From Vibrio sp. RE88 (lineage in GTDB: Bacteria > Pseudomonadota > Gammaproteobacteria > Enterobacterales > Vibrionaceae): a stretch of 64,000 nt of DNA. Of this stretch, positions 17,182-24,822 are shown in pieces. The stretch is taken from NCBI RefSeq assembly GCF_013113835.1, contig NZ_VTYQ01000004.1, positions 434,001 to 498,000 on the forward strand, in the 5' to 3' direction. Position 1 is the stretch's first letter; each line of letters starts with the position of its first letter. The notes beneath the pieces are model-generated. The model was not told the DNA's origin. It worked only from the letters and a program-made list of their open reading frames with translations, and made no database searches. Made by a program: the position numbers and the translations under genes.

Positions 17182-17817
17182 TCTAATACCTTATTTTTAT
17201 TTGTACTCGACCCTGCCATTTAAAGCATTTTATATAGCAAAAAGAGTTGAGTTTTATATTTCTAGCAAGCTGTGTTGTTTTAATAGGGTTCTTTATAAGT
17301 TTGTTTTTTTATTACCTCCGTCAAGCATTTTGGCTAAATCTATAGCAATGATATCGATTAGAATGCGTTATTGATCACATAAAATATAATTTGCTGATCA
17401 ATGTTTGTTCGCTCTATTTTTAGTAATATTTAAATTAGTAAAAGTTAAATAAATGGCAGGCCAGATAAATAAAGGTCTCAATAGTTATTAATTCATAAAA
17501 ACAAAAGCTTAAGTGATAGAACTGTTATTCAAAAATATTTAATAATTTATTTCCCAAACGCATGTTTTAAATAACTGTATATCTGTAAAATATTTGTGGT
17601 TAATTTTTTAATGATTTATTTAAATAAATCATTGTTGGAACAAGTTACTCAAATAATGCCACAATAATTAGAGAAAGAGTCATTAGATAATTCTTAAGGA
17701 GAGAGGGTAAATAATGTAAAGGCGTCAGCCCGTATGCGAGCGTACGCAAATGCCGAAAATAGTGCGCATGTTCAGTTGATGAAGATACCGATGAAGCGAA
17801 CCACTATGGTATTGCGA
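17182..17817. other. AT-rich intergenic region upstream of the toxin-like operon
   Basis: About 640 bases with no supported gene. The stretch to about 17690 is markedly richer in A+T than the surroundings and must contain the leftward promoter of the XaxA-like operon. Around 17700-17720 there is a strong AAGGAGAGAGGG followed by ATG-TAA, which encodes nothing. Short frames between 17730 and 17860 shift phase and may be decayed coding sequence. Confidence 0.5.
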
Positions 17818-17834
17818 TGCACAATTTTGGTGCG
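17818..17834 (+). promoter_or_regulatory. NtrC-like enhancer site upstream of nasA
   Basis: TGCACAATTTTGGTGCG has the NtrC layout TGCAC-N6-GGTGC. A second, weaker palindrome, ACCACTATGGT, is centred about two helical turns upstream at 17800-17810. The site lies about 75-80 bases before the sigma-54-like -12 element, a normal enhancer distance. The match is to the enterobacterial consensus as remembered. Confidence 0.65.
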
Positions 17835-17885
17835 ACTGGGAAGTCATTGAAATGCTAACTTATTGAATTATATAAAATCCTAGTA

Positions 17886-17901
17886 TGGCATTGGTTTTGC
17901 T
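17886..17901 (+). promoter_or_regulatory. Sigma-54-type promoter of nasA
   Basis: TGGCATTGGTTTTGCT carries the GG (17887-17888) and GC (17899-17900) doublets exactly 10 bases apart, matching TGGCAYR-N4-TTGCW. Transcription would start near 17911. A sigma-70-like alternative, TTGAAA/TATATA at 17847-17874, is also visible. Confidence 0.65.
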
Positions 17902-17946
17902 CGCGTTCAAAGTAGCGAGTTAGAAAAGAATGCACAACAACGTCAC

Positions 17947-17991
17947 GGGCAATGAAGCCTCCTTCACTAAAGCAGTGGAGGGGGCTTTTTT
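17947..17991 (+). promoter_or_regulatory. nasA leader attenuator: candidate ANTAR hairpin overlapping an intrinsic terminator
   Basis: A 12-bp stem (17957-17968 with 17974-17985, two wobble pairs, loop AAAGC) followed by TTTTTTATTT forms a strong terminator a few bases before the nasA ribosome binding site. Its 5' arm is shared with an alternative hairpin, GGGC-[AATGAA]-GCCT (17947-17960). That six-base loop has A at position 1 and G at position 4, the known signature of RNAs bound by ANTAR proteins. The two folds exclude each other, as expected for antitermination by NasT. The terminator is clear; the ANTAR hairpin has only four pairs and is inferred. Confidence 0.7.
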
Positions 17992-18008
17992 ATTTCAAGG
18001 AGTGAGTG

Positions 18009-20606
18009 ATGACAACGGAATGTATAAAGACAGCCTGTCCTTATTGCGGAGTCGGCTGTGGGGTGAAGGTCGATAAAGGGAAGATTGTAGGTGACGATGT
18101 GCATCCTGCGAACAAAGGGGCGCTGTGTGTGAAAGGTTCAGCGTTAGCTGAGAGCCTCAATATGCCGTCTCGTTTGCTTTACCCTAAGTTCAATGGCAAA
18201 GAAATCAGTTGGGATGAAGCGACAGATGTGATTGCAGAAGCCATGAACAACTCAATACAAACGGAGGGCCCTGATTCTGTAGCGATGTATGTATCGGGCC
18301 AGCTTCTGACTGAAGATTATTATGTCGCAAACAAGCTGATGAAAGGCTTCGTTGGCAGTGCAAACATTGATACCAATTCACGGCTTTGCATGTCTTCTGC
18401 GGTAGTGGCACATAATCGTGCGTTTGGGGAAGATGTGGTACCGGTCAACTACAGCGACCTAGATAAAGCCGAACTCATTGTTATATGCGGCGCGAATACC
18501 GCATGGACGCATCCGGTGATCTTCAGGCGTATCCAGCAAGCAAGAGAAAAGAATCCGAAGCTGAAGCTCGTGGTGATTGATCCCCGGAAAACGGTAACGG
18601 CTCAACAAGCGGATCTTCATCTTTCTATCCCCAACGATGCTGATATCGCGCTTTTCGATGGGCTTATAAGGCACTGTATTGACACTGGCTGCTTGGATAC
18701 TGAATTTATTGAGCGGCACACCTCAGGCTTCAACCAGTTAGCGGAAAAGATCAAAAGTTCCAAATTCGCTCTCGCTCAACTGAGCGATACGCTTGGTATT
18801 GATAAACAATCGCTGTTGACATTCTATCGCTGGTTCAGCGAAACACGGAAAGTGGTTACGGTATTTTGTCAGGGTGTAAACCAGTCACAAACTGGTTCTG
18901 ACAAAGGTAATGCGATCATTAATGCGCATTTAGCCACTGGCTCTATTGGTATGGAAGGCGCAGGACCGTTTTCAATTACTGGCCAGCCCAATGCCATGGG
19001 TGGGCGTGAAGTTGGCGGGCTGGCCAATCAGCTGGCGATTCATCGCGGCTTCGACCAAGAATCGATTGACGTTATCAAAGCGTTTTGGCGCTCACCTGAT
19101 ATTGCGACAAAACCGGGATTAAAAGCGGTAGAGATGTTTGAAGCGGTTGAACGTGGTGATATCAAGGTTATCTGGATCATGGCGACGAATCCCGTGGTAT
19201 CCATGCCGGATAACGGCTACGTCCGTCGAGCATTGGAACGCTGCCCAATGGTCATTGTTTCCGACATTACGCCCGATTCGGATGTTGCGAAATACGCCAA
19301 CCTTCTTTTACCTGCAGCTGGCTGGGGAGAAAAGCAGGGTATGGTCACCAATTCAGAGAGGCGTATGACTCGACAACGTCGATTTATTCAACCACCAGGG
19401 TGTGCCAAGCCAGACTGGCAAGCGATTTGTGAAGTGGGCCAAAAGCTCTGTGAACGAATGGAAATAGCAAACGGATTTGGTTTCTCCAATGAGGTGGAAG
19501 TATTTAGAGAGTTCGCCGCCATGACAGCATTGAATCAAGACTCATCATTGATGCTTGATCTCTCTGAACACGCAGATATTTCCGAACAGGAGTATGACGA
19601 TTGGCGGCCGCAACAGTGGGGTAAAGACCAGCCATTTTCAGATGGAAAATTTAGCTTTCCTGATGGTAAGGCAAAATTTGTTGTCAGTGACCAGCTGCCA
19701 GAAGCTCAAGATCCGCACTGGTGGCTCAATACAGGTAGGCAGCGAGACCAGTGGCATACAATGACACGGACAGGGCACATTGCTCATCTGGCTGCCAGCG
19801 AATTGGAGCCTACAGTTTATATGAGCCAATTATCCGCCGATCTATTAGGTGCTAAAAAGGGTGAGTTGGTTAGGGTCGTGAACGGTGACAACAGCATACT
19901 GGCTAAAGCCACGATTGAAGAGAATCTGCCGATAAAACAGCTGTATATGTCGATGCATTGGGCTGGAGATTATGCTGGAAATAGTCAAGTTAATGCTGTA
20001 GTAAGCCGCATGGTAGACCCTCATTCTGGGCAGCCAGCTTTTAAGTCCAGTCGTGTTGACGTATTGCCAGAGAAGATTGCTAGCTACGGTTTGTACATTG
20101 GTGCTCAATTCTCTAACGAGTCTTTTGCTTACTGTGCATTTCAGGCGGAAAAGCAGTCTGGCATTTGGCGATTTGCTAATACAAAACGCGTATCCAAGTC
20201 TTATGGTCAGAAATCTAACCATCAGAGGATCATGCTTGATCTGCCAGTAGGCTGGTTGGCTTTTGATTATGAAGAGACCTCAAGTTGCCGTATTGTCACT
20301 TCTATCCTTGTTGTCTCCCCCAAGCCTGTTGAAATTGATTACACCAAACTGATTGATTTGATTGGTAAACCACTGTCATTTTCTGAGCTAATTACGGTCG
20401 CTTCGAGTGAGAAGTCCAGCCAACTGGTATGTAGCTGCTTTCGAGTTAGCGACAAACAGATTACTTCTGCTTTGGAGAGTGGTCGTTGTCACAACGTTTC
20501 CCAATTACAAAATCAGCTCAAATGCGGCACTAATTGCGGTTCGTGTATTCCTCAGATTGAAGCGTTAGTAAATGAGCATAGTGCTAAGACTGCAGTGATG
20601 AAATAA
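18009..20606 (+). CDS. nasA: Assimilatory nitrate reductase catalytic subunit NasA
   Basis: Cytoplasmic molybdoenzyme reducing nitrate to nitrite for assimilation. In 865 residues: an N-terminal [4Fe-4S] site (CPYCGVGCGVKV with Cys later in GALCVKGSAL), the bis-MGD-binding molybdopterin oxidoreductase domains (TNSRLCMSSAV, NPVVSMPDNGYVRRAL), the molybdopterin dinucleotide-binding domain (about 570-690), and a C-terminal BFD-like [2Fe-2S] domain (VCSCFRVSDKQI...CGTNCGSCIPQIEAL). That last domain is typical of NasA forms taking electrons from a partner reductase. No separate NasC-type reductase is in the window, so the electron donor is unclear. The ATG at 18009 is chosen because AAGGAG lies six bases before it. 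First gene of nasA-cobA-ybiB-like, behind an attenuator leader. Confidence 0.95.
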   Translation: MTTECIKTACPYCGVGCGVKVDKGKIVGDDVHPANKGALCVKGSALAESLNMPSRLLYPKFNGKEISWDEATDVIAEAMNNSIQTEGPDSVAMYVSGQLLTEDYYVANKLMKGFVGSANIDTNSRLCMSSAVVAHNRAFGEDVVPVNYSDLDKAELIVICGANTAWTHPVIFRRIQQAREKNPKLKLVVIDPRKTVTAQQADLHLSIPNDADIALFDGLIRHCIDTGCLDTEFIERHTSGFNQLAEKIKSSKFALAQLSDTLGIDKQSLLTFYRWFSETRKVVTVFCQGVNQSQTGSDKGNAIINAHLATGSIGMEGAGPFSITGQPNAMGGREVGGLANQLAIHRGFDQESIDVIKAFWRSPDIATKPGLKAVEMFEAVERGDIKVIWIMATNPVVSMPDNGYVRRALERCPMVIVSDITPDSDVAKYANLLLPAAGWGEKQGMVTNSERRMTRQRRFIQPPGCAKPDWQAICEVGQKLCERMEIANGFGFSNEVEVFREFAAMTALNQDSSLMLDLSEHADISEQEYDDWRPQQWGKDQPFSDGKFSFPDGKAKFVVSDQLPEAQDPHWWLNTGRQRDQWHTMTRTGHIAHLAASELEPTVYMSQLSADLLGAKKGELVRVVNGDNSILAKATIEENLPIKQLYMSMHWAGDYAGNSQVNAVVSRMVDPHSGQPAFKSSRVDVLPEKIASYGLYIGAQFSNESFAYCAFQAEKQSGIWRFANTKRVSKSYGQKSNHQRIMLDLPVGWLAFDYEETSSCRIVTSILVVSPKPVEIDYTKLIDLIGKPLSFSELITVASSEKSSQLVCSCFRVSDKQITSALESGRCHNVSQLQNQLKCGTNCGSCIPQIEALVNEHSAKTAVMK

Positions 20607-20617
20607 AGGGGCGAAAG

Positions 20618-21499
20618 ATGAAATACGATATCAATCTAAGGGAAGGTTCATACACAAATTTGAATGGTGCAAGCTTCAGCGAACACCGTCGACTGTATAA
20701 AGATTCTTGTAAGCTACAGAAACCTGACCGCTATCGTTCAAAAGGAAAAGTCTATCTAGTTGGCGCTGGCCCAAATGACCCTGACTTGCTGACCGTCAAA
20801 GCGCTAAAACTAATTAAGCAGGCTGATGTGGTGGTTTACGACCGCTTAGTCAATCGAGAGATTCTAGAGTTAGCAGAAAAGGCAGAGAAACGGATCTATG
20901 TAGGTAAACGATGTGGGCAGCCAAGTCTAAAGCAGGAAGAAATCAGTCAGATTTTGGTGGATTTAGCAGAATCTGGGTACATGGTCGTGAGGCTTAAAGG
21001 AGGCGACCCATTTATTTTCGGTCGTGGTGGTGAAGAAGGGCTACTACTGGCACAGAACAGCATTGATTATGAAGTAGTACCTGGCATTACCGCCGCCATT
21101 GGTTGTGCAGCGGCGTCCTATATTCCGTTGACGCACAGAGCGTTGGCCCGAAGCGTGACATTTGTGACTGGGCAAGTCGTATCAGGCGCGCTTCCGGCGT
21201 GGGCTCAACTCGTATCGTCGGGGCAAACGTTGGTGTTTTATATGGGACTGGAAAAGGCCAATGAGATACAAGAGGGGTTGCTTCGTCTCGGCATGAGAGA
21301 TGACTTTCCTTTAGCGGTAGTGACACACGGGTGCAGCTCTCAACAGAAAGTCCATGTATCAAGTTTGAGTCGCTTAATAATTCTGTCAGAAGCGCTTAAA
21401 GGTGTGAGTCCGGCATTGATTATCTTAGGGGAAGTCGTCACACTTCGTGAACAACTTAACGCGACCGTAGAGTCGGTGATTTCTCAAGAGGTAACATGA
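20618..21499 (+). CDS. cobA: Uroporphyrinogen-III C-methyltransferase (siroheme synthesis)
   Basis: SAM-dependent enzyme converting uroporphyrinogen III to precorrin-2, the first committed step to siroheme, the cofactor of the NirB nitrite reductase encoded further on. Family motifs in 293 residues: VYLVGAGPNDPDLLTVKAL, VVVYDRLV, RLKGGDPFIFGRGGEEG, VVPGITAAIGCAAASYIPLTHR and LVFYMGL. An N-terminal extension of about 40 residues precedes the catalytic domain and has no recognised role. It lacks the CysG dehydrogenase/ferrochelatase half, so other enzymes must finish siroheme. It lies 11 bases after nasA and its stop overlaps the next start (ATGA). Confidence 0.93.
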   Translation: MKYDINLREGSYTNLNGASFSEHRRLYKDSCKLQKPDRYRSKGKVYLVGAGPNDPDLLTVKALKLIKQADVVVYDRLVNREILELAEKAEKRIYVGKRCGQPSLKQEEISQILVDLAESGYMVVRLKGGDPFIFGRGGEEGLLLAQNSIDYEVVPGITAAIGCAAASYIPLTHRALARSVTFVTGQVVSGALPAWAQLVSSGQTLVFYMGLEKANEIQEGLLRLGMRDDFPLAVVTHGCSSQQKVHVSSLSRLIILSEALKGVSPALIILGEVVTLREQLNATVESVISQEVT

Positions 21500-22452
21500 G
21501 CATTATTCAGGAATGTATTCGAACAGTGGGTCGAGGTGAGCGAGGTCGTAAGCCACTGACTTTTGATCAAGCTTTTCATGTCATGGATGATTATCTTGAT
21601 GGCCGATGCGACGATGATCAAATGGCTATGCTGCTGATGCTGATTCGAGTGCAAAATGAAACTCGTCAGGAAATTGCTGGCTTCGTAAAAGCATTTCAAT
21701 CTCGCGTGCCTAACATTGGCGCTGATATTGACTGGCCATGTTACGCAGGTAAAAGAAAAGCCGCAGGTAAACCATGGCATCTGTTGGCAGCGAAAATACT
21801 GGCTGATAGTGGTAGAAAAGTACTATTGCACGGCTATCACGACAGGCCCGCTGGGCGAGAGCATGCAGAAGATTACCTGAGTGTACTGGATGTCAAAATG
21901 GTCGAGTCAGCGGAACACGCCAAGAATGTGCTCGAAGAAAGCAACATTGCCTACTTACCACTCAAGCATTTCGCGCCTCAAGCCGAAACCATGATTGGCT
22001 GGAAAAATCGTTATGGTTTGCGTACCCCAATTAACACCGTGGTGAGAGCGCTAAACCCAGGTGGTGCCAAGATTGGCATTCGGGGCAGCTTCCATCCCGG
22101 ATTTCAGCAGTTGCATGCTGAAGTAGAAGGTGAGATAGGGCTGACTCGCCACGCTGTTGTGTCGTTCAAAGGCCAATCTGGAGAGTCCGAGTATAATCCT
22201 AAGGTCAGCCAAACGGTTTGGATGAGTACACCTTCCGGTGTGGAATCGCACTACTGGACGGAACAAATGCTCACAGACATTCCATTACCTGATGAATGCC
22301 CGTTAGGTACACCAGTGGAAGAGCTGAACATGATGGCGAACACGGTTGTTACCACAATGGCAAGCATTCTGTTTGCTGAAACGGGCGACAAAGATAAATC
22401 CTTTGAGCAAGCGTATCAGCTATGGTCAAAGCATTGTGAGTCTCGCTCATAA
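21496..22452 (+). CDS. YbiB/TrpD2-like protein (anthranilate phosphoribosyltransferase fold)
   Basis: 318 residues with the phosphoribosyltransferase-like helical N-terminus (GRGERGRKPLTFDQAFHVMDDYLDGRCDDDQMAMLLMLIRVQNET) and the later RTPINTVVRALNPGGA and FHPGFQQLHAE segments, which I recognise as the family annotated glycosyl transferase/YbiB. E. coli YbiB (TrpD2) binds nucleic acid and has no shown transferase activity. It is translationally coupled to cobA by a four-base overlap and is last in the nasA operon. I recall such genes in nitrate assimilation clusters of other marine gammaproteobacteria, but the reason is unknown. Confidence 0.75.
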   Translation: MSIIQECIRTVGRGERGRKPLTFDQAFHVMDDYLDGRCDDDQMAMLLMLIRVQNETRQEIAGFVKAFQSRVPNIGADIDWPCYAGKRKAAGKPWHLLAAKILADSGRKVLLHGYHDRPAGREHAEDYLSVLDVKMVESAEHAKNVLEESNIAYLPLKHFAPQAETMIGWKNRYGLRTPINTVVRALNPGGAKIGIRGSFHPGFQQLHAEVEGEIGLTRHAVVSFKGQSGESEYNPKVSQTVWMSTPSGVESHYWTEQMLTDIPLPDECPLGTPVEELNMMANTVVTTMASILFAETGDKDKSFEQAYQLWSKHCESRS

Positions 22453-22489
22453 GCATTTTGAGCCCCTTCCTAAGTTGACTTAATCACTC

Positions 22490-22504
22490 TGGCACATTCC
22501 TTGT
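22490..22504 (+). promoter_or_regulatory. Weak sigma-54-like promoter upstream of nasT
   Basis: TGGCACATTCCTTGT has GG at 22491-22492 and, 10 bases on, GT instead of the canonical GC. It overlaps the 5' arm of the inverted repeat at 22494-22542. The imperfect -12 element makes this tentative. Confidence 0.35.
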
Positions 22505-22542
22505 TATGTCTCTTACAAGCAAAGAGATAAAACAAGGAATGT
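22494..22542 (+). promoter_or_regulatory. Long inverted repeat/hairpin covering the nasT ribosome binding site
   Basis: Two 21-base arms pair with a single A-A mismatch and one G-U pair around a seven-base loop (ACAAGCA). The outer 12 bp (ACATTCCTTGTT with AACAAGGAATGT) are perfect, and the 3' arm contains the AAGGAA ribosome binding site of nasT, two bases from the ATG. In a transcript reading through from the nasA operon it would mask translation start. In DNA it could equally be an operator. Confidence 0.75.
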
Positions 22543-22543
22543 T

Positions 22544-23125
22544 ATGCAAAAGAAAATCTCTAAAACTCCCACCATTGTTTGCTGCGATTCGCTGGAAGAA
22601 CAAGCAAGGCTTACCACCTTATTGGCTCAGGATTATGACGATGTCATTGGATGTCAGCTCAACCAATTTGAAACCTTGTTACGGCGTGAACCGGGTGCCA
22701 ATGTTGTAGCGGGTTGGAAACAGCCCAGTGCGGAACTTCGTTTAATCATTGATGTTTGTCGCGAGAAACAGCGGCCACTACTCGTCGTGATTAAGCAGTT
22801 TTTATCCAATGATATTAATCGTTTACCTGAGCATATGGATTACGTTTTGTTACCTGCGGATTCTAATCTTAGTCTTAAACCTTGGCTAGAACATGCCGCT
22901 GTTGCGAGAGCATCATTGCTGGCGATGGAGTCTGAGATTGAATCCTTAGCAGGGAAGTTGGAAGAACGAAAAATGATAGAGAAAGCCAAAGGGTTGCTAA
23001 TGAAAATACATAATGTGGACGAAGAGTCGGCTTACAAAGCGATGCGGAAATCTGCAATGCAGTCGAGCCAGACCCTAGCCCAAGTGGCGAAAAACATTCT
23101 GATCACTTTGGAAACCTTGAAATAG
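22544..23125 (+). CDS. nasT: ANTAR-domain transcription antiterminator NasT
   Basis: RNA-binding antiterminator of 193 residues. The N-terminal receiver-like domain (TIVCCDSLEEQARLTTLLAQDYDDVIGC) has no obvious phospho-acceptor aspartate pattern, as usual for NasT. A coiled segment (SEIESLAGKLEERKMIEKAKGLLMKIHN) leads into the C-terminal ANTAR three-helix domain (ESAYKAMRKSAMQSSQTLAQVAKNILITLE). In known systems NasT binds paired hexaloop hairpins in nas leaders and disrupts terminators, and is held by the nitrate sensor NasS. Terminator-containing leaders precede nasA and nrtA on either side of this gene. No NasS is encoded in the window. Confidence 0.9.
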   Translation: MQKKISKTPTIVCCDSLEEQARLTTLLAQDYDDVIGCQLNQFETLLRREPGANVVAGWKQPSAELRLIIDVCREKQRPLLVVIKQFLSNDINRLPEHMDYVLLPADSNLSLKPWLEHAAVARASLLAMESEIESLAGKLEERKMIEKAKGLLMKIHNVDEESAYKAMRKSAMQSSQTLAQVAKNILITLETLK

Positions 23126-23251
23126 TGAACTACCTCTTTATGGTTAGGTATAAATTTCCTTAATGGTGCAGTATGCACAACTTAATAGCATCAATCTTTG
23201 CTATCAAACGCTTTAGGAAGCTAACGTGATGAAATAAAAAGAAATTCAGTA

Positions 23252-23268
23252 TTGGCACGTAACTTGGA
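23252..23268 (+). promoter_or_regulatory. Sigma-54-like promoter of nrtABC-nirBD
   Basis: TTGGCACGTAACTTGGA matches TGGCACG-N4-TTGC except for G in place of the last C. GG at 23254-23255 is 10 bases from GG at 23266-23267. A partly NtrC-like sequence, TGCACAACTTAATAGCA, lies upstream at 23174-23190, within the symmetric GTGCA-GTA-TGCAC context. Confidence 0.5.
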
Positions 23269-23305
23269 ATACATATTTTAGAAATTTGGTTCACACGCGA
23301 TTCAA

Positions 23306-23375
23306 CGTTATCAACGGCGGTAATGAAGGAATGCAACGGCGCTACTGCTCGAAAGAGCAGTAGCGCTTTTTATTT
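23306..23375 (+). promoter_or_regulatory. nrtA leader attenuator: ANTAR-type hairpin followed by a terminator
   Basis: CGTTATC-[AACGGC]-GGTAATG (23306-23325) is a seven-pair hairpin whose six-base loop has A1 and G4, the ANTAR target signature. The same AACGGC recurs at 23335-23340, flanked by a minimal GC/GC stem abutting the terminator. The terminator is a perfect 12-bp stem (GCGCTACTGCTC, loop GAAA) with a TTTTTATTT tract (23339-23375). The nrtA start follows 12 bases later. Confidence 0.8.
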
Positions 23376-23386
23376 GGAGAAAACGA

Positions 23387-24760
23387 ATGAAATGGACGTC
23401 AACTTTTAAACAATCACTATTGGCTCTTCCCCTTGCATTGTCGGTCTCTGTACCTTCGGCTTGGGCTGAACTCGGCGAGCCTGAGCTGGAAGATCTCAAG
23501 TTTGGCTTTATTAAGCTCACTGATATGGCGCCGCTCGCGGTTGCTTACGAGAAAGGCTTTTTTGAAGATGAAGGTCTCTATGTCACGCTGGAAGCGCAAG
23601 CTAACTGGAAGGTACTACTTGATCGTGTCATTGATGGTGAGCTTGACGGTGCGCACATGTTATCTGGTCAACCTTTGGGGGCAACCATCGGTATTGGTAC
23701 ACAGGCGGAAGTTATCACTGCGTTTAGCATGGACCTAAATGGTAATGCGATCACGGTCTCTAATGATACTTGGGAAGAGATGAAGCCACACATCCCCAAA
23801 CAGGCTGATGGAAAACCTGTTCACCCAATCAAAGCGGATGCACTCAAACCAGTTGTCGAAAGCTACCTTGATGAAGGTAAGCCCTTCAACATGGGGATGG
23901 TGTTTCCAGTGTCGACACATAACTACGAACTACGTTACTGGTTAGCTGCAGGCGGCATACACCCAGGCTACTACGCACCTGAAACGGGTGATAACAGCGG
24001 ACAAGTCAATGCAGATGTATTGCTGAGCGTAACACCACCGCCACAGATGCCAGCTACCTTGGAGGCGGGTACCATCAAAGGTTACTGCGTAGGTGAACCT
24101 TGGAATCAACAGGCGGTGTTTAAAGGGATTGGCGCACCAGTGGTTACGGACTATGAAATCTGGAAAAACAATCCGGAGAAAGTATTCGGCGTGTCGAAGT
24201 CATGGGCAGAGAAATACCCAAATACCCACATACGGGTTGTGAAAGCCTTAATTCGAGCGGCACATTGGTTGGATGAAAATAACAACGCGAACCGAGACGA
24301 AGCAGTCAAACTGCTGGCGAAAAGCGAGTACGTTGGTGCAGATGCGGAAGTGATCGCGAATTCAATGACGGGAACGTTTGAATACGAAAAAGGCGACAAG
24401 CGAGCTGTGCCGGATTTCAACGTCTTTTTCCGTTACAACGCAACGTATCCTTACTACAGCGACGCTATTTGGTATCTGACGCAAATGCGCCGCTGGGGCC
24501 AAATTTCTCAGGAACAATCGGATGACTGGTACATGGACATCGCGAAAAAAGTCTACCGACCAGATATCTACCAGCAAGCAGCCGATGCATTAATAGAGGA
24601 CGGTGTTCTGACTGCGAAAGATTTCCCAGATTTCGCTAAGGAAGATGGCTTTCGAGCTCCTCAAACCCATTTCATCGACAACATTGTTTACGACGGTCGC
24701 GAGCCTAATGCCTACCTCAAGAAATTCAGTATTGGTTTGAAAGGTAAAGACAAGGTTTAG
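23387..24760 (+). CDS. nrtA: Nitrate ABC transporter substrate-binding protein
   Basis: 457-residue periplasmic receptor for nitrate (possibly nitrite). The signal peptide ends around SAWA-E at residue 27, which argues against the cytoplasmic sensor NasS. Family motifs include [55 protein letters not shown] and [13 protein letters not shown]. The start is preceded by GGAG. It begins the nrtA-nrtB-nrtC-nirB-nirD operon, and a hairpin after the gene may favour a higher level of this subunit than of the permease. Confidence 0.93.
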   Translation: MKWTSTFKQSLLALPLALSVSVPSAWAELGEPELEDLKFGFIKLTDMAPLAVAYEKGFFEDEGLYVTLEAQANWKVLLDRVIDGELDGAHMLSGQPLGATIGIGTQAEVITAFSMDLNGNAITVSNDTWEEMKPHIPKQADGKPVHPIKADALKPVVESYLDEGKPFNMGMVFPVSTHNYELRYWLAAGGIHPGYYAPETGDNSGQVNADVLLSVTPPPQMPATLEAGTIKGYCVGEPWNQQAVFKGIGAPVVTDYEIWKNNPEKVFGVSKSWAEKYPNTHIRVVKALIRAAHWLDENNNANRDEAVKLLAKSEYVGADAEVIANSMTGTFEYEKGDKRAVPDFNVFFRYNATYPYYSDAIWYLTQMRRWGQISQEQSDDWYMDIAKKVYRPDIYQQAADALIEDGVLTAKDFPDFAKEDGFRAPQTHFIDNIVYDGREPNAYLKKFSIGLKGKDKV

Positions 24761-24769
24761 AGGCAATGA

Positions 24770-24791
24770 AGGGGAGCAATCTGCTCTCCTT
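24770..24791 (+). other. Hairpin between nrtA and nrtB
   Basis: GGGGAGCA and TGCTCTCC pair (eight pairs, one wobble) around ATC, then TTT and an A-rich stretch. The short T-run suggests partial termination or protection of the nrtA message. Confidence 0.55.
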
Positions 24792-24822
24792 TAAAAAGGA
24801 ATTAAGAAGTAAAGGAGTAAGT

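Noticed and set aside
17730..17870. Short frames reading AYANAENSAHVQ and DEDTDEANHYGIAMHNFGATG, considered as a frameshifted gene.
   Set aside because: The frames are too short, lie in different phases and match no family I recognise; they are mentioned only as possible decay.
17900..17919. CTCGC/GCGAG hairpin considered as the first ANTAR hairpin of the nasA leader.
   Set aside because: Its 5' arm is the -12 region of the sigma-54 promoter, so it would not be transcribed from that start, and the loop has 10 bases rather than six.
23387..24760. Reading this gene as the NasS nitrate sensor.
   Set aside because: It has a clear signal peptide and leads the permease/ATPase genes, so it is the transporter's binding protein.
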